Shown: positions 31,633 to 42,026, counted from the first letter of the stretch. The stretch: 64,000 bases of DNA from Klebsiella sp. RIT-PI-d (GCF_001187865.1 NZ_LGIT01000009.1:2046001-2110000), one strand, 5' to 3'. Notes: generated by a model from the sequence alone, not told the origin. A program made the numbers and translations.

Positions 31633-32565
31633 TTAGTCTTTATAAATGCTGAAATATTCGCGCGCAGCCACCAGCTGAGCTTTGGTCAGCATAAAGACGC
31701 CGTCACCGCCGTTGTCGAACTCCAGCCAGGTAAACGGCACATCCGGGTATTGTTCCATCAGATGTACCATGCTGTTACCGACTTCACAAATCAGAATACC
31801 GTCATCAGAAAGATAGTCCGGGGCGCAGCCAAGAATACGACGCGTCAGCTTCAGGCCGTCGCTGCCAGACGCCAGGCCGAGCTCCGGCTCGTGGCGATAT
31901 TCATTGGGCAAGTCGGACATATCTTCCGCATCTACGTACGGAGGATTGGAGACGATCAGATCGTACTGGACTTTGGGCAGATCGCGGAACAGATCCGAGC
32001 GGATCGGCGTAACCTGGTGGATCAGGCCGTGTTCTTCAATATTATGCTCAGCGACAGCCAGCGCTTCCGGGGAGATGTCCACCGCGTCGACTTCCGCTTC
32101 CGGGAAGGCATAAGCGCAGGCGACCGCAATGCAGCTGCTACCAGTACACATATCGAGAATATGCTGCGGAGTATGGCTAATCAGGCCGGCGAAACGGCTG
32201 TTAATTAATTCGCCGATCGGCGAGCGCGGTACCAGAACACGTTCATCAACATAGAATTCGTGTCCGCAGAACCAGGCTTTATTGGTCAGGTAGGCGACCG
32301 GAATACGCTCATTCACCCGGCGGATCACCCGTTCGACGATGCGGTGTTTTTCACTGGAGGTCAGACGCGCGCTGCGCATATCTTCCGGGATATCCAGCGG
32401 TAGCCACAGCGTCGGCAGCACCAGTTGAACGGCTTCATCCCACGGGTTATCGGTACCGTGACCGTACCAGATGTTCGCCGCGCTGAAGCGGCTAACCGAC
32501 CAGCGCAGCATGTCCTGAATGGTTTGCAGCTCGTTTACCGCTTCATCAACAAAAATTTTATCCAT
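31633..32565 (-). CDS. prmB: PrmB, ribosomal protein uL3 glutamine methyltransferase
   Basis: PrmB methylates a glutamine of ribosomal protein L3. The 310-residue SAM-dependent enzyme has motif [16 protein letters not shown] and the NPPY substrate motif in [11 protein letters not shown]. Length and sequence match E. coli PrmB (YfcB). It heads the prmB-aroC-mepA-yfcA-epmC-yfcL run. Confidence 0.95.
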   Translation of the reverse strand: MDKIFVDEAVNELQTIQDMLRWSVSRFSAANIWYGHGTDNPWDEAVQLVLPTLWLPLDIPEDMRSARLTSSEKHRIVERVIRRVNERIPVAYLTNKAWFCGHEFYVDERVLVPRSPIGELINSRFAGLISHTPQHILDMCTGSSCIAVACAYAFPEAEVDAVDISPEALAVAEHNIEEHGLIHQVTPIRSDLFRDLPKVQYDLIVSNPPYVDAEDMSDLPNEYRHEPELGLASGSDGLKLTRRILGCAPDYLSDDGILICEVGNSMVHLMEQYPDVPFTWLEFDNGGDGVFMLTKAQLVAAREYFSIYKD

Positions 32566-32737
32566 TATACTCTCCAGGGCATGCTCGCATTAATTTCGGC
32601 GGCTAGTTTGCCACGAAGACGGCGATAAATCAGCATTCACACGCTGGCGAAACCGGGAAAAAATGCGTTTTCGCTGAACAGGCAGCCCGGGAGTCGGGTA
32701 AACTAGCTGAAAGTATTGATGGGATTCATAACTAAAA

Positions 32738-33289
32738 ATGAAAAAGAAAGAAGTGATCACCGGGGAGGATAAGGCGCTATTCCGTCAGTTAATGTCCGGA
32801 ACCCGCCAGATGAAGCAGGACACCATTGTGCATCGTCCTTTGCGTAAAAAAGTGTCTGAAGTCCCGGTTAAACGACTGCTTCAGGAGCAGGCTGACGCCA
32901 GCCACTTTTTTTCTGACGAATTCCAGCCGCTGCTCAATACCAGTGGCCCGACAAAATATGTGCGCGAGGACGTTAGCCATTTTGAGCTAAAAAAGCTGCG
33001 GCGCGGCGATTATTCTCCGGAACTGTTTCTCGATTTGCATGGATTAACTCAGCAGCAGGCGAAGCAGGAACTGGGCGCGCTGATTGCGGCCTGTCGGCGT
33101 GAACATGTGTTTTGCACCTGCGTGATGCACGGCCACGGGAAACACATACTTAAGCAGCAGACGCCGCTGTGGCTGGCTCAGCATCCACATGTTATGGCGT
33201 TTCATCAGGCGTCAAAAGAGTACGGCGGCGATGCCGCGTTACTGGTACTGATTGAAGTTGAAGAGTGGCAGCCACCGGAACTGCCATAA
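32738..33289 (+). CDS. smrB: SmrB, Smr-domain ribosome rescue endonuclease
   Basis: SmrB cuts mRNA behind collided ribosomes so that rescue factors can act. The 183-residue protein has an N-terminal ribosome-binding part and a C-terminal Smr domain, with [10 protein letters not shown] and MHGHGKHIL as the catalytic loops. It matches E. coli SmrB (YfcN). It diverges from prmB and converges on sixA. Confidence 0.93.
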   Translation: MKKKEVITGEDKALFRQLMSGTRQMKQDTIVHRPLRKKVSEVPVKRLLQEQADASHFFSDEFQPLLNTSGPTKYVREDVSHFELKKLRRGDYSPELFLDLHGLTQQQAKQELGALIAACRREHVFCTCVMHGHGKHILKQQTPLWLAQHPHVMAFHQASKEYGGDAALLVLIEVEEWQPPELP

Positions 33290-33295
33290 AGATGG

Positions 33296-33320
33296 CGCGG
33301 GAAGTGGTCATCTTCCCGCG
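33296..33320. terminator. Hairpin between convergent smrB and sixA
   Basis: CGCGGGAAG at 33296-33304 pairs with CTTCCCGCG at 33312-33320, 6 bp before the sixA stop. No T-run follows. Confidence 0.5.
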
Positions 33321-33325
33321 GCGAA

Positions 33326-33811
33326 TTACATCGCTTTCTGCATCTTCAGATTACAGGGGTTCATCTGCCAGTTGAAGGTTCCCTTACCCTCGTCATCAAG
33401 CGTGACGCTGGCAATCGCCGAGGTAGAAAACATTGGCGGCGTTTCACCGGGGCAAAGCTCTGCCACCAGATAGCCGACCAGCGGCAGGTGGGAGACCACC
33501 AGCACCGACGCCACACCTTCTCCGGCAAGTACCTGAAGATAAGCGCTGACCTGCCCGACGTCACCACCCGGCGTTAGCTCAGGCAGCACATCAACCGTTG
33601 TGGGCAGGTGCATACACTCGCCTACCACATCCAGCGTTTGTTCAGCACGTAAATAAGGGCTGACCAGAACGCGTCCAATATCCACTTTTTGACCTTTCAG
33701 CCAGGTTGCCATTTGACGCGACTCATCACAACCACAGTGGGTTAAGGGACGAACCGAGTCGCTGGCAGCCTCGAGAGCTGCGTCGCCATGACGCATGATA
33801 AAAACTTGCAT
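33326..33811 (-). CDS. sixA: SixA, phosphohistidine phosphatase
   Basis: SixA removes phosphate from histidines of phosphocarriers; in E. coli the nitrogen-PTS protein NPr is a target. The 161-residue protein carries the RHG motif at 7-9 (MQVFIMRHGDA) and a second catalytic histidine in VVSHLPLVG. It lies downstream of fadJ after a 190-bp gap in which I see no gene. Confidence 0.94.
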   Translation of the reverse strand: MQVFIMRHGDAALEAASDSVRPLTHCGCDESRQMATWLKGQKVDIGRVLVSPYLRAEQTLDVVGECMHLPTTVDVLPELTPGGDVGQVSAYLQVLAGEGVASVLVVSHLPLVGYLVAELCPGETPPMFSTSAIASVTLDDEGKGTFNWQMNPCNLKMQKAM

Positions 33812-34001
33812 ATTGCACCGCTTTTGTTAACCAGAAGCACCGAAGTTATTCCGCAGAGGAAATCGCATTCATACAGAAAACCGGGTGGCCGGGCATTGTG
33901 CCTCATCCGTTTGCTCAATGAAACGCTGTTTTTTACCTCAATGATGTCAGTATAGTCAATCAGTGTTTATAAAATAACCTGTTGACCCGCTAACAGCGCT
34001 G

Positions 34002-36170
34002 TTACTCTACTCTTTGACCCCGCGTTTCAGGGTCAGTTTCTTTCTCAGACCAAAATGACTGACCCTGCCCGGCCATTCGAACAAGCGCATCACAGGGCGT
34101 AAAGCGAGGACCGTATTGTGCGGCCAGCCGTTGCAATGTCGCAACAACCTGGGCCGCGCCAAGCGTATCCATATAGCGAAACGGTCCGCCCAAAAACGGC
34201 GGGAAGCCAATACCAAAAACAGCACCGATATCACCATCGCGCACACTGCGAATAATACCTTCAGCATGACATCGTGCCGCCTCATTTAGCATCATCATGA
34301 TGCATCTTTCACTCATTTGTTGTGGTGAGAGTGCGTTATTCTGTCCGGTGGCACCAATTAACGGATAAATAGCCTGATCGGGCTGCTTTTCGCTTTTACG
34401 CCCTTTCGCCGCGTAAAGATAGAAACCGCGGCCATTTTTTCTGCCTTTGCGATCGTCATTCAAAATTACGCTAATAATGTTTGCCGGAGGGCTAAACCGC
34501 TCACCATAGGCCGTTTCCAGCAGCGGAATAATTTTCGTCCCGGTATCAATGCCAACCTCATCCAGTAACTGAACAGGCCCCACGGGAAAACCAAATTTTA
34601 CCAGCGCACGATCGACCTGTTCAATTTTTGCCCCTTCGGTCAGCAGGCGCATTGCTTCATTGATATAGGGCGCAAGAATGCGATTGACATAAAAACCGGC
34701 TTTATCGGCGACCACAATCGGCGTTTTGCCCTGTTTCTTCGCCAGCTTCACCGTTGTGGCGATAGTCTGCGGCGAGGTGGCGGCATGGGGGATCACTTCC
34801 ACCAGCGGCATTTTCTCGACCGGGCTGAAGAAGTGCAGGCCAATGACCTGCTCCGGGCGACTCGCCTGCGCGGCAATATCACTAATAGGCAATGATGACG
34901 TGTTAGAGGCAAAAATAGTGTCGGGTGCGCAGTGCGCTTCCACTTCGGCCACCATTCGCTGTTTCAGCGCCAGATCCTCAAATACCGCTTCAATCACCAC
35001 GTCACGGTGGCTGAATCCGCGATAATCGGTGGTGCCGGAAATACGCGCCATCTGGCTGTTGCGCTCAGCGGGTTTGAGATGACGACGGCGAACTTTTTTA
35101 TCCAGTAATTCCCAGCTGTACTTCAGCGCATGGTTGATCCCCTGCGCGTTAATATCTTTGATGCGTACCGGCAATGCGCCCTTACTTGCAGTGACATAAG
35201 CAATACCACCGCCCATCAGACCGCCGCCAAGAACACCCACCGAACGCAGCGGTGCCGCCTGCGCCTGTGCGCCCGGATCTTTTTTCACTTCGATGCTGGC
35301 AAAGAAGATAGCGCGCAGGGCCGCTGATTGTGGCGTCCTCGCCAGTTCGCCGAAGGCGCGCGCCTCTGCGTCATAACCACTGCTGCTCCCCTGGCTTAAG
35401 CCGGTTTCAATGACCTGCAAAATACGCCCGGTCGCCGGGTAATTGCCCTGCGTTTTTTGCGCCGTCTTTTTACCCACCATGCGAAACAGTATGTTGCGTC
35501 CAAGCGGCCCGGCGAGGATCCGCTCGCGTACCGGCAGGCGTCGCCCAACGGGCCGCCCTTTTTTCGCCCGTTCAACCGCTGCATCCAGCAGAATTGAGGC
35601 GGGAACAACTTCGTCAACCAGCCCTGATTTCAACGCCTGCCGCGCCCGGAGTTGCTTGCCAGTGAGGATCATCTCCAGCGCGGTGCTCACCCCAATAAGT
35701 CTTGGCAGACGTTGCGTGCCGCCGGAACCGGGCAGCAGCCCAAGCTGCACTTCCGGCAGGCCGAGCACGGTTTTCGGATCGTCGGTACAAATTCGGGCGT
35801 GGCAGGCCAGCGCCAGTTCAAGCCCCCCGCCCAGGCAGGCACCGTGAATAGCCGCAACAACCGGGATCGGCAGCGCATGAATATCGGCCATAATCTGTTG
35901 CCCCTGACGCGCCAGCGCTTCTGCTTCCTGCGCCGTCTTGCAGTTATCGATCATGTTGATATCCGCCCCGGCGATAAAATTGTCTTCTTTAGCCGAGATA
36001 AAAACCACGCCGGATACGGCTTTATTGTCGCGAATTTGCTTTAATATCGCCCGCACCTGATGACCAAACTCAGCCTTCAGGGTATTCATTTTTTCGCCGG
36101 GTACATCGATGGCGATCACGGCAATATTGTCTGCGCGTACGGTAAGGGTAAAAGCAGATGTTGTTTCCAT
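34002..36170 (-). CDS. fadJ: FadJ, anaerobic fatty acid oxidation alpha subunit
   Basis: FadJ combines enoyl-CoA hydratase (N-terminal, with [16 protein letters not shown]) and 3-hydroxyacyl-CoA dehydrogenase (NAD motif [12 protein letters not shown] near 313, then [13 protein letters not shown]). It pairs with FadI in beta-oxidation, chiefly without oxygen. The 722-residue length assumes the ATG at 36170, which matches E. coli; the frame extends to 36218. The start overlaps the fadI stop by one base (TAATG). Confidence 0.95.
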   Translation of the reverse strand: METTSAFTLTVRADNIAVIAIDVPGEKMNTLKAEFGHQVRAILKQIRDNKAVSGVVFISAKEDNFIAGADINMIDNCKTAQEAEALARQGQQIMADIHALPIPVVAAIHGACLGGGLELALACHARICTDDPKTVLGLPEVQLGLLPGSGGTQRLPRLIGVSTALEMILTGKQLRARQALKSGLVDEVVPASILLDAAVERAKKGRPVGRRLPVRERILAGPLGRNILFRMVGKKTAQKTQGNYPATGRILQVIETGLSQGSSSGYDAEARAFGELARTPQSAALRAIFFASIEVKKDPGAQAQAAPLRSVGVLGGGLMGGGIAYVTASKGALPVRIKDINAQGINHALKYSWELLDKKVRRRHLKPAERNSQMARISGTTDYRGFSHRDVVIEAVFEDLALKQRMVAEVEAHCAPDTIFASNTSSLPISDIAAQASRPEQVIGLHFFSPVEKMPLVEVIPHAATSPQTIATTVKLAKKQGKTPIVVADKAGFYVNRILAPYINEAMRLLTEGAKIEQVDRALVKFGFPVGPVQLLDEVGIDTGTKIIPLLETAYGERFSPPANIISVILNDDRKGRKNGRGFYLYAAKGRKSEKQPDQAIYPLIGATGQNNALSPQQMSERCIMMMLNEAARCHAEGIIRSVRDGDIGAVFGIGFPPFLGGPFRYMDTLGAAQVVATLQRLAAQYGPRFTPCDALVRMAGQGQSFWSEKETDPETRGQRVE

Positions 36171-37480
36171 TATTCGGCCTCCAGAATCATTGCCGCACCC
36201 AGACCGCCTGCTGCGCACGCTGTCACTAATCCCAGTCCACCGCCGCGTCTGCGCAGTTCATGCAGCGTTTGGGTGATCATGCGCGCCCCGGTGGCGGCAA
36301 AAGGATGACCATAGGCAATCGATCCGCCCAGGACATTAAATTTGCTGTCGTCTACTTCCCCTGTCGCCTGAGCGCGTCCCAGTACCTCGCGGGCAAAGCG
36401 ATCGCTGGCGAGCATTTTAAGGTTCGTTAATGTTTGCGAAGCAAACGCTTCGTGCATATCAATCAGGGTCAAATCGGCGAGCGTTATCCCTGCGCGATCC
36501 AGCGCCAGCGGCGTGGCCCATGCCGGGCCAAGCAGCATATCCTGCCAGACGTCGATAGCGGTGAAAGCATAGCTACGCAGATAGCCCAGCGGCACCAGAC
36601 CCAGCTCTTTCGCCCGCGATTCAGTCATCAGGATCACCGCGGCTGCACCATCGGTCAGCGGCGTACTGTTGGCGGCCGTTACCGTCCCGTGTTTACGGTC
36701 GAAGGCCGGGCGCAGTTTGGCGTAATCAGCCAGCGAGGAAGTAAAGCGCACGTTATTGTCGCGTTCAACAGGCTCGCGATAAGGCGGGGCAAAAGCCGTC
36801 ATGACTTCTTCCGCCAGCTTGCCCTCCTCCCAGGCCCGGGCGGCAAGCTGATGGGAACGATGTGCCAGCGCATCCTGCTCCTCACGGGTGATTGACCAGC
36901 TCTTCGCCATCTGCTCAGCGGTATCTCCCATACGCAGACCGGTAGAGTACTCAGCGACGGCGGGCGGTACGGGCAACAAATCACGTAACCGCAGACGAGA
37001 AAAAAGCGATAAACGCTGACTCAGGGTTCGGGCTTTATTCGCATCGACCAGCGTACGAGCCAGTTTTTTACTGACGCCAATCGGTAACACGGACGAGGAG
37101 TCTGCACCACCCGCGATCCCGGCGCGAATGGTACCCGCCATCAGGCTTTCCGCCACATTCGCCACCGCCTGAAAACTGGTCGCACATGCGCGGCTGACGC
37201 TATAAGCATCGGTGTGCACATTCATGCCGGTGCCGAGAACAATTTCGCGGGCGATATTTGGCGCTTCCGGCATTTGCACAACCTGCCCGAAGACCAGCTG
37301 TTCAATTATCTCAGGTGGAATTTCACTGCGAGCCAGCATCTCACCGACAACCATTTTTCCCAGATCGATAGCCGGTACGCCGTGAAATGCCGTTGCCTGG
37401 CGGACAAAAGGCGTCCGTAACCCACAGACAATGGCAATGCGATCGCCCTGACGGGTCACAAGCGGTAATGCCTGACTCAT
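36170..37480 (-). CDS. fadI: FadI, anaerobic 3-ketoacyl-CoA thiolase
   Basis: FadI cleaves 3-ketoacyl-CoA with CoA to give acetyl-CoA. The 436-residue thiolase has the acyl-binding cysteine in [12 protein letters not shown], the [19 protein letters not shown] motif and the C-terminal catalytic cysteine in [10 protein letters not shown]. It is the first gene of fadIJ. A FadR-type site lies about 27 bp upstream. Confidence 0.96.
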   Translation of the reverse strand: MSQALPLVTRQGDRIAIVCGLRTPFVRQATAFHGVPAIDLGKMVVGEMLARSEIPPEIIEQLVFGQVVQMPEAPNIAREIVLGTGMNVHTDAYSVSRACATSFQAVANVAESLMAGTIRAGIAGGADSSSVLPIGVSKKLARTLVDANKARTLSQRLSLFSRLRLRDLLPVPPAVAEYSTGLRMGDTAEQMAKSWSITREEQDALAHRSHQLAARAWEEGKLAEEVMTAFAPPYREPVERDNNVRFTSSLADYAKLRPAFDRKHGTVTAANSTPLTDGAAAVILMTESRAKELGLVPLGYLRSYAFTAIDVWQDMLLGPAWATPLALDRAGITLADLTLIDMHEAFASQTLTNLKMLASDRFAREVLGRAQATGEVDDSKFNVLGGSIAYGHPFAATGARMITQTLHELRRRGGGLGLVTACAAGGLGAAMILEAE

Positions 37481-37507
37481 AACGCTCCCCTGTTATAAAA
37501 ATAAATT

Positions 37508-37524
37508 AAGTGGTCTGACCTGAA
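37508..37524 (-). promoter_or_regulatory. FadR-type operator of fadIJ
   Basis: The plus-strand sequence contains the exact core TGGTCTGACC, with 14 of 17 positions fitting ANCTGGTCNGACNNGTT. It is placed 28-44 bp upstream of the fadI ATG, where FadR would repress. Confidence 0.78.
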
Positions 37525-37607
37525 CATAGTCTTAACCATTTTTTTACATTTAGCCAAGCGACGGTGAGGAAAAGTGGGAGCTAAAACACATGGAGAGAAT
37601 ATAAATA

Positions 37608-37631
37608 AAAACGCCTCCGCGAAGGGAGGCG
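37608..37631 (-). terminator. Intrinsic terminator of yfcZ
   Basis: On the minus strand CGCCTCC (37631-37625) pairs with GGAGGCG (37618-37612), followed by TTTTTATTT. It lies 13 bp after the yfcZ stop. Confidence 0.82.
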
Positions 37632-37643
37632 CTGGAAAGAAAC

Positions 37644-37928
37644 TTAACGCAGACCGAGCTGGAAAATTAAGGTTTCCGCCTCGCAGGCAAACAGGAAGTC
37701 GATATCCAGTTTTACGCCTTCATCGACCTCAGTAAAGTTTGGTGCGATCTGGCATGGCTCAGACTCTACGCCGCGCGCTTTAGCGGTCAGGGCCGCCAGC
37801 ATTTCTTCAGCTTCAGCACGGTTAGCAAAGACGCGACTATAGGACGCGGTGCAGTCGGTGTTGTCCATAATGGTACCAACATCCATACAGCAGCAAACCG
37901 GGGTTTCATCAGCACTGCATTTACTCAT
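37644..37928 (-). CDS. yfcZ: YfcZ, conserved cysteine-rich small protein
   Basis: The 94-residue protein is nearly identical to E. coli YfcZ. It has a CCCMD cluster near residues 12-16 and further cysteines, but its function is unknown. The frame extends to 38033; the ATG at 37928 fits the family N-terminus MSKCSADETPVCCCM and follows AGGAAAT. It sits between fadI and fadL, as in E. coli. Confidence 0.9.
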   Translation of the reverse strand: MSKCSADETPVCCCMDVGTIMDNTDCTASYSRVFANRAEAEEMLAALTAKARGVESEPCQIAPNFTEVDEGVKLDIDFLFACEAETLIFQLGLR

Positions 37929-38174
37929 TGTAGATTTCCTCTGTCTATGCACCAAAAGGTGCCTGAACGCTATTACGTCTATTTTACGCTCTGTATTTGA
38001 GCGGCTCCAGTCGTTAATTTCCGGGAAGCGCAATAGTGACGAATATCACAGACAAAAATGATCTAAAACAAAAACTCCCCTTATTAGTGATGGCCAGAAG
38101 GGGGAAATTTGCCAGCGGGATCGCGTTTCTTAGATCATATTCGAAAAACTTTAGAAACATACTTGCAACATACC

Positions 38175-38191
38175 ATCTGGTCGGACCTATA
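38175..38191 (+). promoter_or_regulatory. FadR operator 1 of fadL
   Basis: ATCTGGTCGGACCTATA matches the FadR consensus ANCTGGTCNGACNNGTT in all but the last positions. It overlaps the predicted -10 element. Confidence 0.82.
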
Positions 38192-38198
38192 CTCTCGT

Positions 38199-38215
38199 CA
38201 CTGGTCTGCTTTCTC
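38199..38215 (+). promoter_or_regulatory. FadR operator 2 of fadL (weaker)
   Basis: CACTGGTCTGCTTTCTC keeps the CTGGTCTG core of the FadR consensus and covers the predicted transcription start. Confidence 0.6.
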
Positions 38216-38292
38216 TGCCGTAAAACAGGCCCTACACTTCGCACTTTGTTACTCAACGTAACTTTTTTAAATAAAAATAACGCAATGAGGTT

Positions 38293-39660
38293 ATGGTCAT
38301 GAGCCAGAAAACCCGGTTCACCAAGTCTGCTTTAGCAGTGGCAGTGGCACTCGTTTCAACCCAGGCCTGGTCCGCAGGCTTTCAGTTAAATGAATTTTCT
38401 TCCTCTGGCCTTGGCCGCGCCTATTCAGGCGAGGGTGCGATTGCTGATGATGCAGCGAACGCCAGCCGTAACCCGGCATTAATTATGATGTATGACCGCC
38501 CTATGTTTTCAGGCGGCGCTATTTTTGTTGACCCGGACGTAAATGTAACCGGCCGCTCAATTATTGGTAACGATTCAAGTCAGGATAATATTGCGCCGAC
38601 GGCATGGGTACCTAACCTGCATTTTGTCGCGCCTATTAACGATCAGTTTGGCTGGGGCGCATCCGTTACCTCCAATTATGGTCTGGCAACCGAATTTAAT
38701 GACAGCCTCGCCGCAGGCTCAATGGGCGGCACCACCGATCTCGAAACGCTGAATCTTAATTTAAGCGGGGCTTATCGCCTGAATAACAGCTGGAGTTTCG
38801 GTCTGGGCTTTGATGCGGTTTATGCCCGGGCAAAGGTTGAGCGTTACGCCGGCGATTTACCACAAATCATTGGAGCAAACATTCCTGCACTGGTGCGCTC
38901 GGGTCAGCTGACGCCGCAGCAGGCCGCTGCGGTTGGCGCGCAGGCGGGCGGTATTAGTCGTGATACGCAAATTGCCCATTTGAAGGGCGATGAGTGGGGA
39001 TTTGGCTGGAACGCCGGTCTGCTGTATGAGGTGGATAAAAATAACCGCTATGCGCTGACCTACCGCTCTGAAATTAAAATCGACTTCGACGGCGATTATA
39101 AGAGTAACCTGCCGCCAACGCTGAACCCGATTAACGCCGCACTCGGGCTGGGCCTGCCTTATGGCACCGGCGGCTCGACAATTGACGGCTCGCTAAGCCT
39201 CAACCTGCCGGAAATGTGGGAAGTCTCGGGCTATAACCGCGTTGCGCCAAAATGGGCGGTTCACTATAGCCTGGCCTACACCAGCTGGAGCCAGTTCCAG
39301 GAGCTGAAAGCCAAAGGTGACGGCGGCAATACGCTGTTCTATAAAGATGAAGGCTTTAAAGACTCATACCGTATAGCGTTAGGCACCACGTATTATATGG
39401 ATGATAGCTGGACTTTCCGCAGCGGTATCGCATTTGACGATAGCCCGGTCCCGGCTAACCAGCGCTCTATTTCCATCCCGGACCAGGATCGTCTGTGGCT
39501 GAGTGCCGGTACCACGTACGCCTTCAATAAAGATGCCTCTGTTGATGCCGGTGTTTCTTACATGCACGGTCAACACGTCAAATTTGAAGAAGGTCCTTAT
39601 CAGTTCAAATCTGAAGGTAAGGCCTGGCTGTACGGCGTTAACTTTAACTACGCGTTCTAA
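38293..39660 (+). CDS. fadL: FadL, outer-membrane long-chain fatty acid channel
   Basis: FadL is a 14-strand beta-barrel that lets long-chain fatty acids cross the outer membrane. The precursor here has 455 residues. Its signal peptide ends at AWSA, followed by the hatch-domain start [18 protein letters not shown]. The C-terminal phenylalanine (FNYAF) fits outer-membrane insertion. A second in-frame ATG lies two codons downstream (38299). The loop around residues 190-225 differs from E. coli in sequence and length. Confidence 0.96.
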   Translation: MVMSQKTRFTKSALAVAVALVSTQAWSAGFQLNEFSSSGLGRAYSGEGAIADDAANASRNPALIMMYDRPMFSGGAIFVDPDVNVTGRSIIGNDSSQDNIAPTAWVPNLHFVAPINDQFGWGASVTSNYGLATEFNDSLAAGSMGGTTDLETLNLNLSGAYRLNNSWSFGLGFDAVYARAKVERYAGDLPQIIGANIPALVRSGQLTPQQAAAVGAQAGGISRDTQIAHLKGDEWGFGWNAGLLYEVDKNNRYALTYRSEIKIDFDGDYKSNLPPTLNPINAALGLGLPYGTGGSTIDGSLSLNLPEMWEVSGYNRVAPKWAVHYSLAYTSWSQFQELKAKGDGGNTLFYKDEGFKDSYRIALGTTYYMDDSWTFRSGIAFDDSPVPANQRSISIPDQDRLWLSAGTTYAFNKDASVDAGVSYMHGQHVKFEEGPYQFKSEGKAWLYGVNFNYAF

Positions 39661-39667
39661 TACAAGT

Positions 39668-39693
39668 AACCCGGCGATATTCGTCGTCGGGTT
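39668..39693. terminator. Hairpin between convergent fadL and hosA-like gene
   Basis: AACCCGGCGA at 39668-39677 pairs with TCGTCGGGTT at 39684-39693 with one mismatch. It directly follows fadL and abuts the hosA-like stop codon. Confidence 0.6.
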
Positions 39694-40098
39694 CTACTTC
39701 ATCATCTTGCTAATTAACAGGCTAAATTGCTCGCGCTCTTTGGTGCTAAGCTTGTTTAAAAAAACCGCATCCACGCTATCGCCAACGGGCCTGCTTTTTT
39801 CCAGCAGCCTTTTCCCGTCTTCCGTAAGATAGACAAACCGGCGGCGCTTATCTGACGGATCGTGTTCCCGCCGCACCAGCCCGCGCTTCTCCATCCGGCT
39901 GAGCATCTCGGCCAGGGTTGCTTTGGTGCTGACCGCCGCATCCATCAATGAAACCTGTTCAATTGCCGGATGTTCTGCAATAACGCGCATGACTGCATAT
40001 TGAGGTTTGGTCAGTTCAGGTAGAGCCTGCTGCCAGCGCGAGGTATGCTGTTGAAAGAGCTGGCGTAGCAGATGAAAGGTTTCATCCTGTAATTTCAT
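39694..40098 (-). CDS. hosA: HosA-like MarR-family repressor
   Basis: The 134-residue MarR-type regulator closely resembles E. coli HosA, which represses the 4-hydroxybenzoate (non-oxidative hydroxyarylic acid) decarboxylase operon and is released by 4-hydroxybenzoate. Shared stretches include LTKPQYAVMR, VSTKATLAEML and RREHDPSDKRRRFVYLT, the winged-helix core. It diverges from the decarboxylase genes; the palindrome at 40237-40250 is its likely operator. In E. coli strains that carry it, hosA lies elsewhere, near mutS. Confidence 0.85.
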   Translation of the reverse strand: MKLQDETFHLLRQLFQQHTSRWQQALPELTKPQYAVMRVIAEHPAIEQVSLMDAAVSTKATLAEMLSRMEKRGLVRREHDPSDKRRRFVYLTEDGKRLLEKSRPVGDSVDAVFLNKLSTKEREQFSLLISKMMK

Positions 40099-40236
40099 AA
40101 TGCTCTCGCGTAAGATTTTTTTCTATCATAGCGTTTTACCACGCTATTACTCTTTTTTGTCGTCTTAACTAAACGTGCGCGTGCATCTTCAATATGTTGT
40201 CAGATTATACGTTCAGGTGTACTTTTTAGCCATAAC

Positions 40237-40250
40237 GTTCGCATACGAAC
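40237..40250. promoter_or_regulatory. Candidate HosA operator
   Basis: GTTCGCATACGAAC has perfect 5-bp arms (GTTCG / CGAAC) around CATA. It sits in the gap between the divergent hosA-like and decarboxylase genes, 66 bp before the decarboxylase ATG. Confidence 0.65.
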
Positions 40251-40315
40251 AATATGACCATCGATATGGACGCTTAGCAGACTGTCCTGCTGAGTTTTTC
40301 TCAGGAGAATAAAAA

Positions 40316-41743
40316 ATGGCTTTCGATGATTTACGCAGCTTTTTGAACGCGCTGGACGCCCAGGGGCAACTGCTAAAAATCAGTGAGCAGGTCGATGCCG
40401 AGCCTGATTTAGCGGCTGCCGCTAACGCGACGGGCCGCATAGGTGAAGGCGCACCTGCGCTATGGTTTGATAACATTCGCGGCTTCCATGACGCTCGTGT
40501 CGCCATGAACACCATCGGCTCCTGGCAGAACCATGCTATCTCACTGGGACTGCCGCCAAATACCCCGGTTAAACAGCAGATTGATGAGATCATTCGTCGC
40601 TGGGATAACTTCCCTGTCGCCCCGGAACGCCGTGCTAATCCAGGCTCGGCAGAAAACACGGCTGACGGCGATGACATTAACCTGTTCGATATTTTGCCTT
40701 TATTTCGTCTTAACGACGGCGACGGTGGTTTTTATCTGGATAAAGCCTGCGTAGTTTCCCGCGATCCACTCGATCCTGACAACTTCGGTAAGCAGAACGT
40801 CGGCATTTACCGCATGGAAGTTAAAGGTAAACGCAGACTGGGTTTGCAGCCGGTGCCCATGCACGACATTGCACTTCATCTGCACAACGCTGAAGAGCGC
40901 GGAGACGATCTGCCGGTCGCCATTACCCTCGGCAACGATCCGATCATTACCCTGATGGGCGCAACGCCGCTGAAATACGATCAGTCCGAATATGAAATGG
41001 CCGGCGCGCTGCGAGAAAGCCCGTATCCGATTGCCACCGCACCGCTTACTGGTTTTGACGTACCCTGGGGTTCTGAAGTGATCCTCGAAGGGGTTATTGA
41101 GGGTCGCAAGCGTGAGATCGAGGGCCCGTTCGGTGAATTTACCGGTCACTATTCTGGCGGTCGCAACATGACGGTAGTGCGCATCGATAAAGTCTCTTAT
41201 CGTACTAAGCCCATTTTTGAATCCCTTTACCTGGGTATGCCGTGGACCGAAATTGACTATCTAATGGGACCCGTCACCTGCGTGCCGCTTTATCAACAGC
41301 TCAAGGCCGATTTCCCGGAAGTTCAGGCGGTTAACGCTATGTATACCCACGGGCTGCTGGCGATTATCTCGACCAAAAAACGTTATGGGGGTTTTGCCCG
41401 CGCAGTGGGGCTGCGGGCTATGACCACACCGCACGGTCTGGGCTATGTAAAAATGGTCATCATGGTAGATGAAGACGTCGATCCGTTTAACCTGCCGCAG
41501 GTGATGTGGGCGCTCTCTTCCAAAGTTAATCCGGCAGGCGATCTGGTGCAGTTGCCGAATATGTCAGTCCTCGAACTGGACCCCGGATCCAGTCCGGCAG
41601 GTATTACCGATAAACTGATTATTGACGCGACGACGCCGGTCGCCCCGGACAATCGCGGTCATTACAGCCAGCCGGTACAGGACTTGCCGGAAACCAAAGC
41701 CTGGGCTGAAAAACTCACCGCCATGCTGGCTAATCGTAAATAA
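40316..41743 (+). CDS. UbiD-family hydroxyarylic acid decarboxylase, subunit C
   Basis: The 475-residue protein belongs to the UbiD family, prenylated-FMN-dependent decarboxylases. It matches the C subunit of the enteric non-oxidative 4-hydroxybenzoate-type decarboxylases (EcdC/ShdC/VdcC group). The conserved acidic active-site block REIEGPFGEFTGHYSGG is near 265-280. It has an AGGAG ribosome binding site. Subunit D follows 10 bp later, but no UbiX-type subunit B is present, so the cofactor must come from another gene such as ubiX at 7451-8041. It is distinct from the ubiquinone-pathway UbiD. Confidence 0.87.
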   Translation: MAFDDLRSFLNALDAQGQLLKISEQVDAEPDLAAAANATGRIGEGAPALWFDNIRGFHDARVAMNTIGSWQNHAISLGLPPNTPVKQQIDEIIRRWDNFPVAPERRANPGSAENTADGDDINLFDILPLFRLNDGDGGFYLDKACVVSRDPLDPDNFGKQNVGIYRMEVKGKRRLGLQPVPMHDIALHLHNAEERGDDLPVAITLGNDPIITLMGATPLKYDQSEYEMAGALRESPYPIATAPLTGFDVPWGSEVILEGVIEGRKREIEGPFGEFTGHYSGGRNMTVVRIDKVSYRTKPIFESLYLGMPWTEIDYLMGPVTCVPLYQQLKADFPEVQAVNAMYTHGLLAIISTKKRYGGFARAVGLRAMTTPHGLGYVKMVIMVDEDVDPFNLPQVMWALSSKVNPAGDLVQLPNMSVLELDPGSSPAGITDKLIIDATTPVAPDNRGHYSQPVQDLPETKAWAEKLTAMLANRK

Positions 41744-41753
41744 GGAGCAAGAC

Positions 41754-41990
41754 ATGATTTGTCCACGTTGTGCTGATGCACAAATTGAAGCGATGGCGAC
41801 CTCGCCGGTAAAAGATGTGTGGACGGTATATCAGTGCCAGCACTGCTTTTATACCTGGCGCAGCACCGAACCCCTGCGGCGTATCAGCCGTGAGCACTAC
41901 CCACAGGCGTTTCGCATGACGCAAAAAGATATTGATGAGTCGCCGATGGTGCCGAGTATTCCACCGTTGCTGGCAGCAGATAAGCGCTAA
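41754..41990 (+). CDS. Hydroxyarylic acid decarboxylase, small subunit D
   Basis: The 78-residue protein has two CxxC pairs (C3/C6 and C28/C31) that form a zinc ribbon, MICPRCAD at the start and the YTWRSTEP segment. This fits subunit D of the BCD-type decarboxylases (BsdD/VdcD/ShdD). Its exact role in the complex is not settled. It starts 10 bp after the subunit C stop with an AAGGAG site. Confidence 0.85.
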   Translation: MICPRCADAQIEAMATSPVKDVWTVYQCQHCFYTWRSTEPLRRISREHYPQAFRMTQKDIDESPMVPSIPPLLAADKR

Positions 41991-41996
41991 TTAAAA

Positions 41997-42021
41997 GGCC
42001 GCAAACCTGAGGTTTGCGGCC
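41997..42021. terminator. Bidirectional terminator between the decarboxylase cassette and mlaA
   Basis: GGCCGCAAACC (41997-42007) and GGTTTGCGGCC (42011-42021) form an 11-bp perfect stem with a TGA loop. On the minus strand it is followed by TTTTAA, serving mlaA best. Confidence 0.85.
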
Positions 42022-42026
42022 TGATG

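Larger units (their letters stand above)
37929..38292. promoter_or_regulatory. yfcZ-fadL divergent control region
   Basis: This 364-bp gap holds the fadL promoter and two FadR-type sites but no gene. A -35-like TTGCAA (38163-38168) and a -10-like TATACT (38188-38193), 19 bp apart, would start RNA near 38200. The sites at 38175-38191 and 38199-38215 then fall at about -25 to -9 and from the start site onward, as described for E. coli fadL. Confidence 0.7.

Noticed and set aside
40128-40146. ATAGCG / CGCTAT inverted repeat before a T-run near the hosA-like start
   Set aside because: The stem is only 6 bp and it lies upstream of, not after, the hosA-like gene; a terminator there has no clear purpose.
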